Source of the DNA: Pseudomonas sp. Irchel s3b2
GTDB lineage: Bacteria; Pseudomonadota; Gammaproteobacteria; Pseudomonadales; Pseudomonadaceae
Length of the DNA stretch: 64,000 bases
Assembly (NCBI RefSeq): GCF_900187445.1
Contig: NZ_FYEB01000001.1
Span: 930,001 to 994,000 of the forward strand
Direction of reading: 5' to 3'
Of this stretch, positions 30,981 through 40,302 are shown in pieces. The position numbers and the translations under genes are program-made. The notes under the pieces were generated by a model. It saw only the letters and a program-made list of their open reading frames with translations. It was not told the origin of the DNA and did no database searches. Position 1 is the stretch's first letter. Each line of letters starts with the position of its first letter.

Positions 30981-31517
30981 ATGACGATGTCGGCCCGCCT
31001 CGCACTCATGTTCTTCGCAGCGCTGCTCAGCGCCTGCGCCAGCCGTCCACCACCACCTGCGCCAGTGGTTCGCGCTCCGATTGTTTTCGGTCCTTCCCAA
31101 GCCTTTTCCCCTGCGGCAGAAGACGTGCTGTTTCGCGCGCTGGGCCTGGTGGGAACGCCTTATCGCTGGGGCGGCAACACGCCGGATTCCGGGTTCGATT
31201 GCAGCGGTTTGATCGGTTATGTGTATCGCGATGTCGCAGGCATTTCCTTGCCGCGCTCCACCCGCGAGATGATCGGCATGCAGGCCCCCAGTATCGGCAA
31301 GGAAGGCCTGCAAACCGGTGACCTGATCTTCTTCGCCACCAATGGCGGCTCCCAGGTCAGCCATGCCGGGATCTACGTCGGCGAAGGCCGCTTCGTCCAC
31401 GCACCAGCCACGGGTGGTACGGTCAAGCTGGACAGCTTGTCCAAGGCCTACTGGCAGAAAGCCTACCTGAGCGCCAAGCGCGTCTTGCAACCCGAGCACT
31501 TGGCACATAATCCCTAG
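30981..31517 (+). CDS. NlpC/P60 family lipoprotein (second copy)
   Basis: 178 residues with lipobox FAALLSACASRP. The catalytic domain has Cys in FDCSGLIGYVY, followed by LPRSTREMIG, which is nearly shared with the first copy (LPRSTREMIN), and His in VSHAGIYVGEGRFVHAP. The linker between lipid anchor and domain is much shorter than in copy one. The strong terminator between the two genes means they are separately transcribed. Likely peptidoglycan endopeptidase. ATG at 30987 is an alternative start. Confidence 0.9.
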   Translation: MTMSARLALMFFAALLSACASRPPPPAPVVRAPIVFGPSQAFSPAAEDVLFRALGLVGTPYRWGGNTPDSGFDCSGLIGYVYRDVAGISLPRSTREMIGMQAPSIGKEGLQTGDLIFFATNGGSQVSHAGIYVGEGRFVHAPATGGTVKLDSLSKAYWQKAYLSAKRVLQPEHLAHNP

Positions 31518-31579
31518 CGAAGGTTGTCATGACCGCTCGCTTGAAGGATGACGCGCGTGTGGATCTGTCGTTGTTGCCG

Positions 31580-31688
31580 CTGTCGGAGCGAGGCTTGCCC
31601 GCGAAAGCGGTGTGTCAGTCGATATCAATGTTGACTGTGCTGCCGCCTTCGCGGGCAAGTCGGACCGCCGCACCGCTCGCTCCTACAG
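31580..31688. repeat. REP doublet with inserted variant half
   Basis: The left copy (31580-31613) is standard. The right copy (31643-31688) is longer: after GGGCAAG it has an extra segment with CGCCGCACCGCTCGC before CTCCTACAG. The spacer GATATCAATGTTGACTGTGC is shared with the doublet at 43.2 kb. Confidence 0.88.
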
Positions 31689-31697
31689 TCGAACTGT

Positions 31698-33011
31698 TTA
31701 CTTGGCCGCGCTAACGCGCCACACCTTGTTCCCCACATCATCCGCCACCAGCAAGCTGCCCTGCTGATCGATCACCACACCCACCGGCCGGCCCATGGCT
31801 TTTTCCTCGTCATTGAGGAACCCGGTGAGCACGTCCACCGGTTGCCCGGCCGGTTTGCCGGCGCTGAACGGCACGAAAATCACTTTGTAGCCGCTGTGTG
31901 GCTTGCGGTTCCATGAGCCATGCTGGCCGATGAATGCACCTTGAGTGAACGGAGCGGGCAGCTTGCTGCCTTCGGCGAACGTCAGGCCCAGTGATGCGGT
32001 ATGTGGCCCCACCGCGTAATCAGGGGCAATGGCCTTGGCCACCAGATCGGGGTTTTGCGGCTCGACGCGAATGTCGACGTGCTGGCCGTAATAGCTGTAA
32101 GGCCAGCCGTAGAACCCGCCGTCCTTCACTGACGTGATGTAGTCCGGCACCAGGTCGCTGCCGATTTCGTCGCGCTCGTTGACGGCGGTCCACAGTGCGC
32201 CGCTCTGAGGCTCCCAGGCCAGACCGTTTGGATTACGAATCCCCGAGGCGAAGATCCGATGGTTGCCGGTGGCGCGGTCCACTTCCCAGATCGCCGCGCG
32301 GCCTTCCTCCTGATCCATGCCGTTTTCACCGACGTTGCTGTTCGAGCCCACGGTGACGTAGAGCTTGCTGCCATCCTTGCTGGCGATGACATTTTTGGTC
32401 CAGTGGTGATTCAGCGTGCCACCCGGCAGATCGACCACCTTGATCGGCTGCGACTTGATCGCCGTCTCGCCGTTTTCATAGTGGAAACGCAGCAGGCGAT
32501 CAGTGTCAGCGACGTACAGGTCTTTGCCGACCAGGGTCATGCCGAAGGGTGAGTTGAGGTTTTCCAGGAATACCGTGCGGGTTTCGGCGACGCCGTCGTG
32601 GTCCTTGTCCCGCAGCAGGGTGATGCGGTTCGGGCTGGGGACGCCAGCGCCGGCGCGACCCATGACTTTGCCCATGACCCAGCCGCGAATGCCTGTGCCA
32701 TCATCGGGTTTGGGTGGCGCGTTGGTTTCGGCCACCAGCACATCGCCATTGGGCAGTACATAGAGCCAGCGCGGATGATCGAGGCCTTCGGCAAACGCCG
32801 TCACCTGAGTCCCCGCCGCGGCGACAGGTTTCGCCCCTTCAGGCCAGCCGATCGCCGGGGCGATGTTCACCGTCGGGATCAGGGTTTTATTCGGCTCTGG
32901 CAGCTTGGGTGAGGGACCTGTGCCATCTGAGACTTGCAAAGTGGAGGTTTCACCACAGGCGGCGAGCCCTCCGGCGAGCGCGATGATGAAAGCGAGTTGG
33001 GGTTTGCGCAT
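31698..33011 (-). CDS. Sorbosone-dehydrogenase-like (PQQ/GDH fold) lipoprotein
   Basis: 437 residues. Lipobox LAGGLAAC predicts a lipid-anchored periplasmic protein. The rest is a six-bladed beta-propeller of the glucose/sorbosone dehydrogenase type: [60 protein letters not shown] and [12 protein letters not shown]. These are the family's blade motifs, with the HHW and GQHGSWNR His/Arg of the cofactor pocket. It could oxidise a sugar or aldose with PQQ, but the electron acceptor and substrate are unknown. The gene is monocistronic. Confidence 0.88.
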   Translation of the reverse strand: MRKPQLAFIIALAGGLAACGETSTLQVSDGTGPSPKLPEPNKTLIPTVNIAPAIGWPEGAKPVAAAGTQVTAFAEGLDHPRWLYVLPNGDVLVAETNAPPKPDDGTGIRGWVMGKVMGRAGAGVPSPNRITLLRDKDHDGVAETRTVFLENLNSPFGMTLVGKDLYVADTDRLLRFHYENGETAIKSQPIKVVDLPGGTLNHHWTKNVIASKDGSKLYVTVGSNSNVGENGMDQEEGRAAIWEVDRATGNHRIFASGIRNPNGLAWEPQSGALWTAVNERDEIGSDLVPDYITSVKDGGFYGWPYSYYGQHVDIRVEPQNPDLVAKAIAPDYAVGPHTASLGLTFAEGSKLPAPFTQGAFIGQHGSWNRKPHSGYKVIFVPFSAGKPAGQPVDVLTGFLNDEEKAMGRPVGVVIDQQGSLLVADDVGNKVWRVSAAK

Positions 33012-33079
33012 TACTGATCTTCCCTATGAATGCATTGACGTAATCATAGAGAAGCGTAGACGCTCGATGGTTCAACCGG

Positions 33080-33664
33080 TCAGCCGCGGGCTTCCTTGAA
33101 TAGCACGGCGATGCCGGGGTGATAGTTTCCGGCTTCGTTGCGCAACTTGCGGTAGGCGTACGGGAAATACCAGGCTACGGCGCAGCAGTGTTCCTTCTGC
33201 AGGTCGTCGACCATGTCCTGAAGTTCTTCGGGTGTAGCGCTCTGCTGAGCTTTTTGCGGCGCAACGAACAAACAGCCGAGTTTCAGGTCGCTGGCGTAGC
33301 TGATTTGCTTGGCGTTGCTGGTGATGTCCGCCAGTGCCTGGGTCAGGTTCAGGCTATTGACTCGCGGCCAGCGCTGGGTGGCCTGGAAATACGCGCGCTC
33401 TTCGCTGCTGGCGATAAACAGATCGGCGCGGGCGTTGCGTTCGCCTTCTTCGTTCTGCTTGCGCGTCGGCGTTTGCTGCAGCGTGACCATTTCTGCCATC
33501 CAGGCCGCGGCAGAGAGCAAGCCGAGGTTGGCTTTTTCGTCGTACCAATAAGGTGTGTCGTTATCGCCGCGCACGGTGTTGTAGCGATCGATACAGTCAA
33601 ACCAGCGTTCCAGCACCGGTCGCAGGAATTCCAGCTTCGGATTGCTGATGATCATGCCTTGCAT
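33080..33664 (-). CDS. Conserved hypothetical protein
   Basis: 194 residues, soluble, no signal peptide. I do not recognise a domain. N-terminal KLEFLRPVLERWFDCIDRYN and a Trp/Tyr-rich stretch DTPYWYDEKANLGLLSAAAW are followed by a charged region, with CCAVAWYFPYAYRKLR near the C-terminus. Start is ATG 33664 (MQGMIISNP) with GGGTGAG upstream; a longer frame from 33733 or a start at 33655 is possible. Base composition is like its neighbours. I believe relatives are confined to pseudomonads, but this rests on memory. Confidence 0.65.
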   Translation of the reverse strand: MQGMIISNPKLEFLRPVLERWFDCIDRYNTVRGDNDTPYWYDEKANLGLLSAAAWMAEMVTLQQTPTRKQNEEGERNARADLFIASSEERAYFQATQRWPRVNSLNLTQALADITSNAKQISYASDLKLGCLFVAPQKAQQSATPEELQDMVDDLQKEHCCAVAWYFPYAYRKLRNEAGNYHPGIAVLFKEARG

Positions 33665-33834
33665 GTGGCTCACCCTTGTTATTGTGTTGTCAGGTTGTGG
33701 CTCTTTGATATCACTGCTGGCAGTGTGGCACAAGATTGGCGTCAGTTAATTGATCGGCGGCAGATATTCTCTCAGCGGCGCCCCGGCTTTAATTGACGCT
33801 CCACCCCCAACCCTCTAACCTTCGCTGCTTGTTT

Positions 33835-34040
33835 CAGGTGCTCTGTGACCTTGGTCGACAGAGTGAAACAGGGAAGCCGGTGAGTGAATTTCTTCCAGCG
33901 AAGAATGATCACGATCCCGGCGCTGCCCCCGCAACGGTAAATGAGTGAAGACTGCGCCTTGAGCCACTGTGTCGACGACATGGGAAGGCGCGCAGTCGGG
34001 CGCAAGCCACTCATGAGCCCGGAGACCGGCCTGATTCATC
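33835..34040 (+). promoter_or_regulatory. Cobalamin riboswitch upstream of cobO
   Basis: The conserved B12-element landmarks occur in order: AGGGAAGCCGGTG (about 33870-33882), the B12 box region GCTGCCCCCGCAACGGTA (about 33923-33940), the AAGCCACTC segment (about 34004) and the closing GCCCGGAGACCGGCCT (34017-34032). In this family, adenosylcobalamin binding blocks ribosome access or causes termination. The cobO start is about 95 nt further on. I see no strong T-run terminator in that gap, so control of translation initiation is the likelier mode. Confidence 0.93.
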
Positions 34041-34129
34041 CAACGGCATCACGGTGGGCGATGCCAGGCCTCTTGCCGTCTATTCTTGTGCCTGCCCGCC
34101 GTTATCCAGCCTCAACGGAGAGCTCCCCC

Positions 34130-34741
34130 ATGACTGATACCCCCGATCGTGACGAACGCCATCTGGCGCGCATGCTGCGCAAAAAAGCGGTGATCGACGA
34201 GCGCATCGCCAATTCGCCGAATGAATGCGGTTTGCTGTTGGTGCTTTCCGGCAACGGCAAAGGCAAGAGCAGTTCGGCGTTCGGCATGCTTGCGCGGTCC
34301 ATGGGCCACGGCATGCAATGCGGCGTGGTGCAGTTCATCAAGGGTCGCAGCAGCACCGGCGAGGAGCTGTTCTTCCGGCGCTTCCCGGAGCAAGTGCGTT
34401 TTCATGTGATGGGCGAGGGCTTCACTTGGGAAACCCAGGACCGCCAGCGCGACATCGCTGCCGCCGAAGCCGCTTGGGCGGTGTCCCGCGAATTGCTGCG
34501 TGATCCGGCCATTGGCCTAGTGGTGCTCGATGAATTGAACATCGCCCTCAAGCACGGCTACCTCGATCTCGATCAGGTGCTCAGCGACTTGCAGGCGCGT
34601 CCGCCGATGCAACACGTGGTGGTCACCGGTCGTGGCGCCAAACCGGAGATGATCGAGCTGGCCGACACCGTCACTGAAATGGGCATGATCAAACACGCCT
34701 TCCAGGCCGGAATCAAAGCGCAAAAAGGCGTCGAGTTGTGA
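34130..34741 (+). CDS. cobO: Cob(I)yrinic acid a,c-diamide adenosyltransferase
   Basis: Attaches the 5'-deoxyadenosyl ligand to the cobalt of the corrinoid (CobA/CobO/BtuR type). 203 residues. P-loop variant SGNGKGKSSSAFG at 40-52, QFIKGRSSTGEE, and the C-terminal VLDELNIALKHGYLD with VVVTGRGAKPEMIELAD. ATG 34130 is preceded by CGGAGAG. A longer in-frame reading from 33941 runs through the riboswitch and is rejected. First gene of a ten-gene cobalamin operon, separated from cobB by 10 bp. Confidence 0.97.
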   Translation: MTDTPDRDERHLARMLRKKAVIDERIANSPNECGLLLVLSGNGKGKSSSAFGMLARSMGHGMQCGVVQFIKGRSSTGEELFFRRFPEQVRFHVMGEGFTWETQDRQRDIAAAEAAWAVSRELLRDPAIGLVVLDELNIALKHGYLDLDQVLSDLQARPPMQHVVVTGRGAKPEMIELADTVTEMGMIKHAFQAGIKAQKGVEL

Positions 34742-34751
34742 ACTGCACTTT

Positions 34752-36134
34752 ATGAATAGCCATCGTCAATGCCCGGCGGTACTGATCGCCGCGCCGGCCT
34801 CCGGTCAGGGCAAGACCACCGTTACCGCCGCCCTCGCTCGTTTGCATCGCAATCAGGGGCGCAAGGTTCGCGTGTTCAAATGCGGCCCGGATTTTCTCGA
34901 CCCGATGATTCTCGAGCGCGCCAGCGGTGCGCCGGTCTATCAACTCGACATGTGGATGGTCGGCGAGCAAGAAAGTCGTCGGCTGTTGTGGGAGGCCGCT
35001 GGCGAAGCCGATCTGATCCTCATCGAAGGTGTCATGGGGTTGTTCGACGGTACGCCGTCCAGCGCTGACCTGGCGCGGCACTTCGGTGTGCCGGTGCTCG
35101 GCGTGATCGACGGCACCGCCATGGCGCAGACGTTTGGCGCGTTGGCCCTGGGCCTTGCGCGTTATCAGCCGGATTTGCCGTTTGCCGGTGTGCTGGCCAA
35201 CCGGGTCGGCACCGTGCGTCATGCGCAGTTGCTCGAAGGCAGCCTGACTGAAGGCTTGCGCTGGTACGGAGCGTTGTCCCGGGAGACCGGGATCGAATTG
35301 CCGAGTCGGCATCTAGGCCTGGTTCAGGCCAGCGAGCTGAATGATCTCGACCTGCGCCTCGATGCGGCGGCCGAGTCACTGGCCAGCAGTTGCGATGTGG
35401 CTCTACCGCCGGCCGTGGAATTCACCGCGCCTGAAATGATCGCAGCCGAACCGTTGCTGGCCGGTGTGCGGATTGCCGTGGCCCGAGACGAAGCTTTCGC
35501 GTTTACCTACGGCGCGAGCCTGGATCTGCTGCGGGCCATGGGCGCCGAATTGTCGTTCTTCTCGCCGATCCGCGACACCGGCTTGCCGGAGGCAGACAGC
35601 CTTTATCTGCCCGGCGGTTACCCTGAACTGCACCATGTGGCGTTGTCGCAAAACACGTCGATGCTGACCGCGATCCGCGCTCACCACGCGGCGGGCAAAC
35701 CGTTGCTGGCCGAGTGTGGCGGCATGCTGTATCTGCTGGACTCCTTGACCGATGTCGAGGGCACTTGCGCTGAACTGGTCGGCTTGCTGGCCGGTGATGC
35801 GGTGATGCAGAAGCGTCTAGCCGCGTTGGCTTTACAGGCGGTTGAATTGCCGGAAGGTTTGCTGCGTGGGCACACGTATCACCACTCGTTGACCAGCACT
35901 GAACTTGAGCCAATTGCTCGTGGCTTGAGCCCGAATGGTGGACGAGGGGCGGAGGCGGTTTATCGTGAGGGGCGGATGACGGCTTCCTATGTGCACTTTT
36001 ATTTTCCGTCCAATCCATCGGCGATTGCAGCGCTGTTTGTGCCTGACCTTGAGGCCGCCTTCGCGGGCAAGCCCGCTCCTACAATGGATCACCTAACCCC
36101 CTTAGGAGCTGGCTTGCCAGCGAAGAGGCCATGA
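34752..36134 (+). CDS. cobB: Cobyrinic acid a,c-diamide synthase, with REP-derived C-terminus
   Basis: Amidates the a and c side chains of cobyrinate using glutamine and ATP (CobB/CbiA). 460 residues: N-terminal dethiobiotin-synthetase-like ATPase with SGQGKTTVTAALAR, and C-terminal class I glutaminase with the Cys in LLAECGGMLYL and the His in MTASYVHFYFPSNP. The family normally ends just after the YVHFYF stretch. Here about 30 more residues (AAFAGKPAPTMDHLTPLG and on) are encoded by an opposed REP pair at 36054-36130. The stop lies past the REP and overlaps the bluB start. The extension is probably tolerated, not functional. Confidence 0.94.
   Translation: MNSHRQCPAVLIAAPASGQGKTTVTAALARLHRNQGRKVRVFKCGPDFLDPMILERASGAPVYQLDMWMVGEQESRRLLWEAAGEADLILIEGVMGLFDGTPSSADLARHFGVPVLGVIDGTAMAQTFGALALGLARYQPDLPFAGVLANRVGTVRHAQLLEGSLTEGLRWYGALSRETGIELPSRHLGLVQASELNDLDLRLDAAAESLASSCDVALPPAVEFTAPEMIAAEPLLAGVRIAVARDEAFAFTYGASLDLLRAMGAELSFFSPIRDTGLPEADSLYLPGGYPELHHVALSQNTSMLTAIRAHHAAGKPLLAECGGMLYLLDSLTDVEGTCAELVGLLAGDAVMQKRLAALALQAVELPEGLLRGHTYHHSLTSTELEPIARGLSPNGGRGAEAVYREGRMTASYVHFYFPSNPSAIAALFVPDLEAAFAGKPAPTMDHLTPLGAGLPAKRP
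36054..36130. repeat. REP doublet inside the 3' end of cobB
   Basis: Left copy 36054-36084 (CTTCGCGGGCAAGCCCGCTCC type) and right copy 36103-36130 (AGGAGCTGGCTTGCCAGCG type) in opposed orientation, both read in frame by cobB. The two halves belong to slightly different REP variants. Confidence 0.85.
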
Positions 36135-36781
36135 TCGACAAGGCCTTTTCCGAAGCCGAGCGCGCAGCCGTCTACCGAGCCATCGCCGAACGCCGCGACA
36201 TGCGGCACTTCAGCGGCGGCACGGTCGAGCCCGAATTACTTCGTCGTCTGCTCGAAGCCGCGCATCAGGCGCCGAGTGTCGGCCTGATGCAACCCTGGCG
36301 GTTCATCCGCATCAGCGACCGGGCACTGCGCGGCAAGATCCAGCAGTTGGTGGAAGACGAACGCATCCGCACCGCCGAAGCCCTCGGCGAACGCTCCGAT
36401 GAATTCATGAAGCTCAAGGTCGAAGGCATCAACGACTGCGCCGAGGTGCTGGTCGCCGCGCTGATGGACGATCGCGAGCGGCATATCTTCGGCCGTCGTA
36501 CATTGCCGGAAATGGACATGGCCTCGCTGTCCTGCGCCATCCAGAACCTTTGGCTGGCGTCCCGCGCCGAAGGCCTGGGCATGGGCTGGGTGTCTCTGTT
36601 CGAGCCGCAAGCGCTGGCGGACTTGCTGGGTTTGCCGGTCGGAGCCAAGCCTTTGGCCGTTCTTTGTCTGGGGCCGGTCAAGGAATTCTATCCGGCGCCG
36701 ATGCTGGTACTCGAAGGTTGGGCGCAAGCGCGTCCACTCAGCGAGTTGCTGTATGAAAACTATTGGGGAGTGAGTCAATGA
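36131..36781 (+). CDS. bluB: 5,6-dimethylbenzimidazole synthase BluB
   Basis: Flavin-destructase of the nitroreductase fold that converts FMNH2 with O2 to 5,6-dimethylbenzimidazole, the lower ligand of B12. 216 residues. The FMN-binding N-terminal motif is [14 protein letters not shown], then [16 protein letters not shown] and [19 protein letters not shown], with [14 protein letters not shown] near the C-terminus. This sets the operon as the aerobic-DMB type. The start overlaps the REP-extended cobB by 4 bases, and the end overlaps cbiB by 4 bases. Confidence 0.95.
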   Translation: MIDKAFSEAERAAVYRAIAERRDMRHFSGGTVEPELLRRLLEAAHQAPSVGLMQPWRFIRISDRALRGKIQQLVEDERIRTAEALGERSDEFMKLKVEGINDCAEVLVAALMDDRERHIFGRRTLPEMDMASLSCAIQNLWLASRAEGLGMGWVSLFEPQALADLLGLPVGAKPLAVLCLGPVKEFYPAPMLVLEGWAQARPLSELLYENYWGVSQ

Positions 36782-37686
36782 GTGTGGCGTTGTTGAGTGT
36801 CGCCGCGGTCGCGCTGGATGCGCTGCTGGGTGAACCCAAACGCTGGCATCCGCTGGTGGCGTTCGGTCGTTTTGCCGATCGCATCGAGCAGCGTTTCAAC
36901 TCCGGTGGTCGCGGGTGGCGCAGTCATGGCGTTACGGCTTGGGTGATGGCGGTCGTGCCGCTGACCTTGCTGGCCACCGCGCTTTCCTGGGCGCCTTATG
37001 TTGGCTGGATCGTCGAGATTCTCGTGCTCTATTGCGCCCTCGGAATGCGCAGCCTTGGTGAGCATGTCGAACCGGTGGCCAAGGCTCTGCGCAGCGATGA
37101 TCTGATCGAGGCGCGTAGCCGCGTCGGTTATCTGGTCAGCCGTCAGACCAGCGAACTGGATGAAACCGAAGTCGCCCGCGCCGCCACCGAGTCAGTGCTG
37201 GAGAACGGCAGCGATGCGGTGTTCGCCGCGCTGTTCTGGTTTGCCGTGGCGGGTGCGCCCGGCGTGGTGCTCTATCGCCTGAGCAACACCCTCGATGCGA
37301 TGTGGGGTTATCGCAATGAGCGCTTCGAACGTTTCGGTTGGGCCGCGGCGAAGATCGACGATGTTCTCAATTACATTCCCGCACGCCTGGTGGCGTTGAC
37401 CTACGCGCTGCTCGGCAAAACCCGACTGGCGCTGAAGTGCTGGCGTACACAAGGCCCGACTTGGGACAGCCCGAATGCCGGGCCGGTGATGGCGGCCGGT
37501 GCCGGTGCGCTGGGTGTCGAGTTGGGCGGGGCGGCGATCTATCACGGCGAACTGCATCAGCGTCCGCAATTGGGCGAAGGCGTGCCGGCGGATGCCGATT
37601 CCATCGACCGTGGCTGGCAATTGGTCCAGCGCGGGGTATGGTTATGGCTGCTGATTCTCTGCGTGGGGGCTGAGTTCTATGCTTGA
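36778..37686 (+). CDS. cbiB: Adenosylcobinamide-phosphate synthase (CbiB/CobD)
   Basis: Membrane enzyme joining the aminopropanol (phosphate) arm to adenosylcobyric acid. 302 residues with several hydrophobic spans. Family marks: [20 protein letters not shown] at the N-terminus, [34 protein letters not shown], and [21 protein letters not shown]. In Pseudomonas naming this is usually called cobD; I use cbiB to avoid a clash with the decarboxylase. ATG 36778 overlaps bluB, and the 3' end overlaps the next gene by 8 bases. Confidence 0.95.
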   Translation: MSVALLSVAAVALDALLGEPKRWHPLVAFGRFADRIEQRFNSGGRGWRSHGVTAWVMAVVPLTLLATALSWAPYVGWIVEILVLYCALGMRSLGEHVEPVAKALRSDDLIEARSRVGYLVSRQTSELDETEVARAATESVLENGSDAVFAALFWFAVAGAPGVVLYRLSNTLDAMWGYRNERFERFGWAAAKIDDVLNYIPARLVALTYALLGKTRLALKCWRTQGPTWDSPNAGPVMAAGAGALGVELGGAAIYHGELHQRPQLGEGVPADADSIDRGWQLVQRGVWLWLLILCVGAEFYA

Positions 37687-38671
37687 GCACGGTGGCCGCT
37701 TGCGCAAAGCGGCGCTTGAATACGGCATTGCCGAAGCCGATTGGCTCGACCTCTCCAGCGGTCTGGCGCCCTGGCCATTCCCGGTCCCGGACATCCCGCT
37801 GCGGGCTTGGGCGCGGTTGCCGGAAACCGATGACGGTCTGGAGCAGGCCGCCTGCGATTATTACGGTGCGGCTCAGGTGTTGCCGGTGGCGGGTTCGCAA
37901 ATGGCGATCCAGTTGCTGCCGCGTTTGCGCCGGGCCGGCAAGGTCGGCGTGCTGTCGCCGTGTTACGCCGAGCACGCCGAAGCCTGGCGTCGCAACGGTT
38001 ACATCGTGCGTGACGTGCTGGAGTCGGAAGTCGATTTCTTTCTCGACAGCCTCGACGTGCTGGTGGTGGTCAATCCGAACAACCCCACGGGGCTGAGTCT
38101 GACCCCGGCTCGCTTGCTGGATTGGCATGCGCGGCTGGCCCAGCGCGGTGGCTGGCTGGTGGTAGACGAGGCGTTCATGGACAACACCCCGCATCTGAGT
38201 CTGGCGCCGTTCGCCAATCAGATCGGCTTGATTGTGCTGCGCTCCTTCGGCAAGTTTTTCGGCCTGGCCGGGGTGCGGCTGGGGTTTGTATTGGCCGAGC
38301 GCAAGTTGCTCAAGCTGTTGGCTGAACAGGTCGGGCCTTGGGCGGTCAGCGGTCCGACCCGCGTGTTGGGTCAGGCGTGCTTGACGGATACCGAGGGGCA
38401 CACGCGACAGCGCATTCGCACTGACGAAGCCGGCGAGCGTCTGGCCTTGCTGCTTGAACAGTACGGTTGCAAACCTCAGGGCGGTTGCGCCTTGTTTCAG
38501 TGGCTGATCACCGAGCAGGCCGAAGTGTTGCATGAGTTCATGGCGCGGCGCGGCATTCTGCTGCGGTTGTTCACCCACAACAGCAGCGTGAGGTTTGGCT
38601 TGCCCGCCGATGAAGCGGATTGGCAGCGTCTCGAGCAAGCGCTTGAAGCCTACGTTAAGGAAACGCAATGA
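37679..38671 (+). CDS. cobD: L-threonine-O-3-phosphate decarboxylase (PLP-dependent)
   Basis: Makes (R)-1-amino-2-propanol phosphate for the B12 side chain; class I aminotransferase fold. 330 residues. Substrate/PLP sites: [35 protein letters not shown], and the Schiff-base Lys in [16 protein letters not shown]. Named cobC in much Pseudomonas annotation, cobD in Salmonella nomenclature. It sits directly after cbiB, whose substrate it makes, and overlaps cobQ by 4 bases. Confidence 0.94.
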   Translation: MLEHGGRLRKAALEYGIAEADWLDLSSGLAPWPFPVPDIPLRAWARLPETDDGLEQAACDYYGAAQVLPVAGSQMAIQLLPRLRRAGKVGVLSPCYAEHAEAWRRNGYIVRDVLESEVDFFLDSLDVLVVVNPNNPTGLSLTPARLLDWHARLAQRGGWLVVDEAFMDNTPHLSLAPFANQIGLIVLRSFGKFFGLAGVRLGFVLAERKLLKLLAEQVGPWAVSGPTRVLGQACLTDTEGHTRQRIRTDEAGERLALLLEQYGCKPQGGCALFQWLITEQAEVLHEFMARRGILLRLFTHNSSVRFGLPADEADWQRLEQALEAYVKETQ

Positions 38672-40140
38672 CTACGTTGAGGGTGCAGGGCGCGACTCTG
38701 ATGGTGCAGGGCACCACGTCCGACGCCGGTAAAAGCACACTGGTGACGGCGCTGTGTCGCTGGGTCACGCGCCAGGGCGTCAGCGTCGTGCCGTTCAAGC
38801 CGCAAAACATGGCTCTCAACAGCGCGGTGACCGCCGACGGTGGCGAGATCGGTCGCGCTCAAGCGGTGCAGGCTCAGGCGGCCAACCTCGAACCGCACAC
38901 CGACATGAACCCGGTGCTGCTCAAACCCAACAGCGATACCGGCGCCCAAGTGATCATTCATGGTCGTGCAGTCACCACCATGAATGCCGTCGCCTATCAC
39001 GATTACAAAGCCATCGCCATGCAAGCGGTGCTGGCCTCCCACGAACGGCTGAGCGCGGCGTATCCGGTGGTAATGGTCGAAGGCGCGGGTTCGCCGGCAG
39101 AGATCAACCTGCGTGCCGGCGACATTGCCAACATGGGGTTTGCCGAGGCGGTGGACTGCCCGGTGGTGCTGATTGCCGACATCAATCGTGGCGGAGTTTT
39201 CGCGCATTTAGTCGGTACGCTGGAGCTGCTGTCACCCAGCGAACAGGCACGGGTCAAAGGCTTCATCATCAACCGTTTTCGCGGCGACATCGCCTTGCTG
39301 CAACCGGGGCTGGACTGGCTGGAGGCGCGCACCGGCAAACCGGTGATCGGCGTTTTGCCGTATGTGATGGACCTGCATCTTGAGGCCGAGGACGGTCTCG
39401 ATCAGCGTCAGACCGACAAGGCCGATCAAGTGCTCAACGTGGTGGTGCCGGTACTGCCGCGCATCAGCAACCACACCGATTTCGATCCGCTGCGCCTGCA
39501 TCCGCAAGTGGACCTGCAATTCATCGGCCCCGGCCAGACGATTCCGTCGGCCGACCTGATCATTCTTCCCGGCTCGAAAAGCGTGCGCAGCGACCTTGCG
39601 TACCTGCTTGCCAACGGCTGGGACACGGCGATCTCGCGGCATTTACGCTACGGTGGAAAAGTGCTGGGAATCTGCGGCGGTCTGCAAATGCTCGGCGAGC
39701 AGGTGCACGACCCGCTGGGCCTTGAAGGCGCGCCGGGTTCCAGTGCCGGTTTGGGCTTGCTGGCGTTCGAGACGCAGCTCGAAGAAGAGAAGCAATTGCG
39801 CAATGTGCGTGGGCGCCTGGCGCTGGAGGACGCAGAGGTCAGCGGCTATGAAATTCATGCCGGCGTGACCACCGGGCCGGCGCTGGAAAGCGCCGCGGTG
39901 CAGCTGGACGATGGTCGCTGCGATGGCGCGCAAAGTGTCGATGGACAGATTTTCGGCACGTACCTGCATGGCCTGTTCGAGTCACCGGCGGCGTGCAGTG
40001 CGCTGTTGCGCTGGGCCGGATTGCAGGATGTGCAGGAAGTCGATTACCACGGGTTGCGCGAGCGTGATATCGAGCGGTTGGCGGATTTGGTGGAGAAGCA
40101 TCTGGATACCTCTTTATTGCGTGAACTCTGTGGGATTTGA
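38668..40140 (+). CDS. cobQ: Adenosylcobyric acid synthase (CobQ/CbiP)
   Basis: Amidates the b, d, e and g side chains of adenosylcobyrinate a,c-diamide with glutamine and ATP. 490 residues: N-terminal ATPase with [19 protein letters not shown] and NMALNS, then a glutaminase domain with Cys in [12 protein letters not shown] and a catalytic-type His in [12 protein letters not shown]. The first 16 residues contain a short tandem duplication (TLRVQGA / TLMVQGT, 38674-38715), making the protein a little longer than the usual 484 or so. The ATG at 38701 inside the duplication is an alternative start, but the overlap with cobD favours 38668. Confidence 0.95.
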   Translation: MTTLRVQGATLMVQGTTSDAGKSTLVTALCRWVTRQGVSVVPFKPQNMALNSAVTADGGEIGRAQAVQAQAANLEPHTDMNPVLLKPNSDTGAQVIIHGRAVTTMNAVAYHDYKAIAMQAVLASHERLSAAYPVVMVEGAGSPAEINLRAGDIANMGFAEAVDCPVVLIADINRGGVFAHLVGTLELLSPSEQARVKGFIINRFRGDIALLQPGLDWLEARTGKPVIGVLPYVMDLHLEAEDGLDQRQTDKADQVLNVVVPVLPRISNHTDFDPLRLHPQVDLQFIGPGQTIPSADLIILPGSKSVRSDLAYLLANGWDTAISRHLRYGGKVLGICGGLQMLGEQVHDPLGLEGAPGSSAGLGLLAFETQLEEEKQLRNVRGRLALEDAEVSGYEIHAGVTTGPALESAAVQLDDGRCDGAQSVDGQIFGTYLHGLFESPAACSALLRWAGLQDVQEVDYHGLRERDIERLADLVEKHLDTSLLRELCGI

Positions 40141-40153
40141 GGTGATTTTGAGG

Positions 40154-40268
40154 GCGCCTTCGCGGGCAAGTCGGATCGCCGCACCGCTCGCTCCTACAGG
40201 GTTTTGGGCATTCGCGAATTCTGCGAACACCTCCATTCCGTAGGAGCGAGGCTTGCCCGCGAAGAGGC
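40154..40268. repeat. REP doublet between cobQ and cobU
   Basis: The left copy (40154-40200) is the long variant with the inserted CGCCGCACCGCTCGC segment; the right copy (40238-40268) is standard and opposed. It fills most of the 162-bp gap, the only sizeable break inside the cob operon. Confidence 0.88.
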
Positions 40269-40302
40269 CCCGCCCCGACACCGCACATCTAAGGAATAAA
40301 CC

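Noticed and set aside
33941..34129. Longer cobO start inside the riboswitch
   Set aside because: Those codons are the conserved B12 aptamer; the ATG at 34130 has a proper ribosome site and matches the family start.
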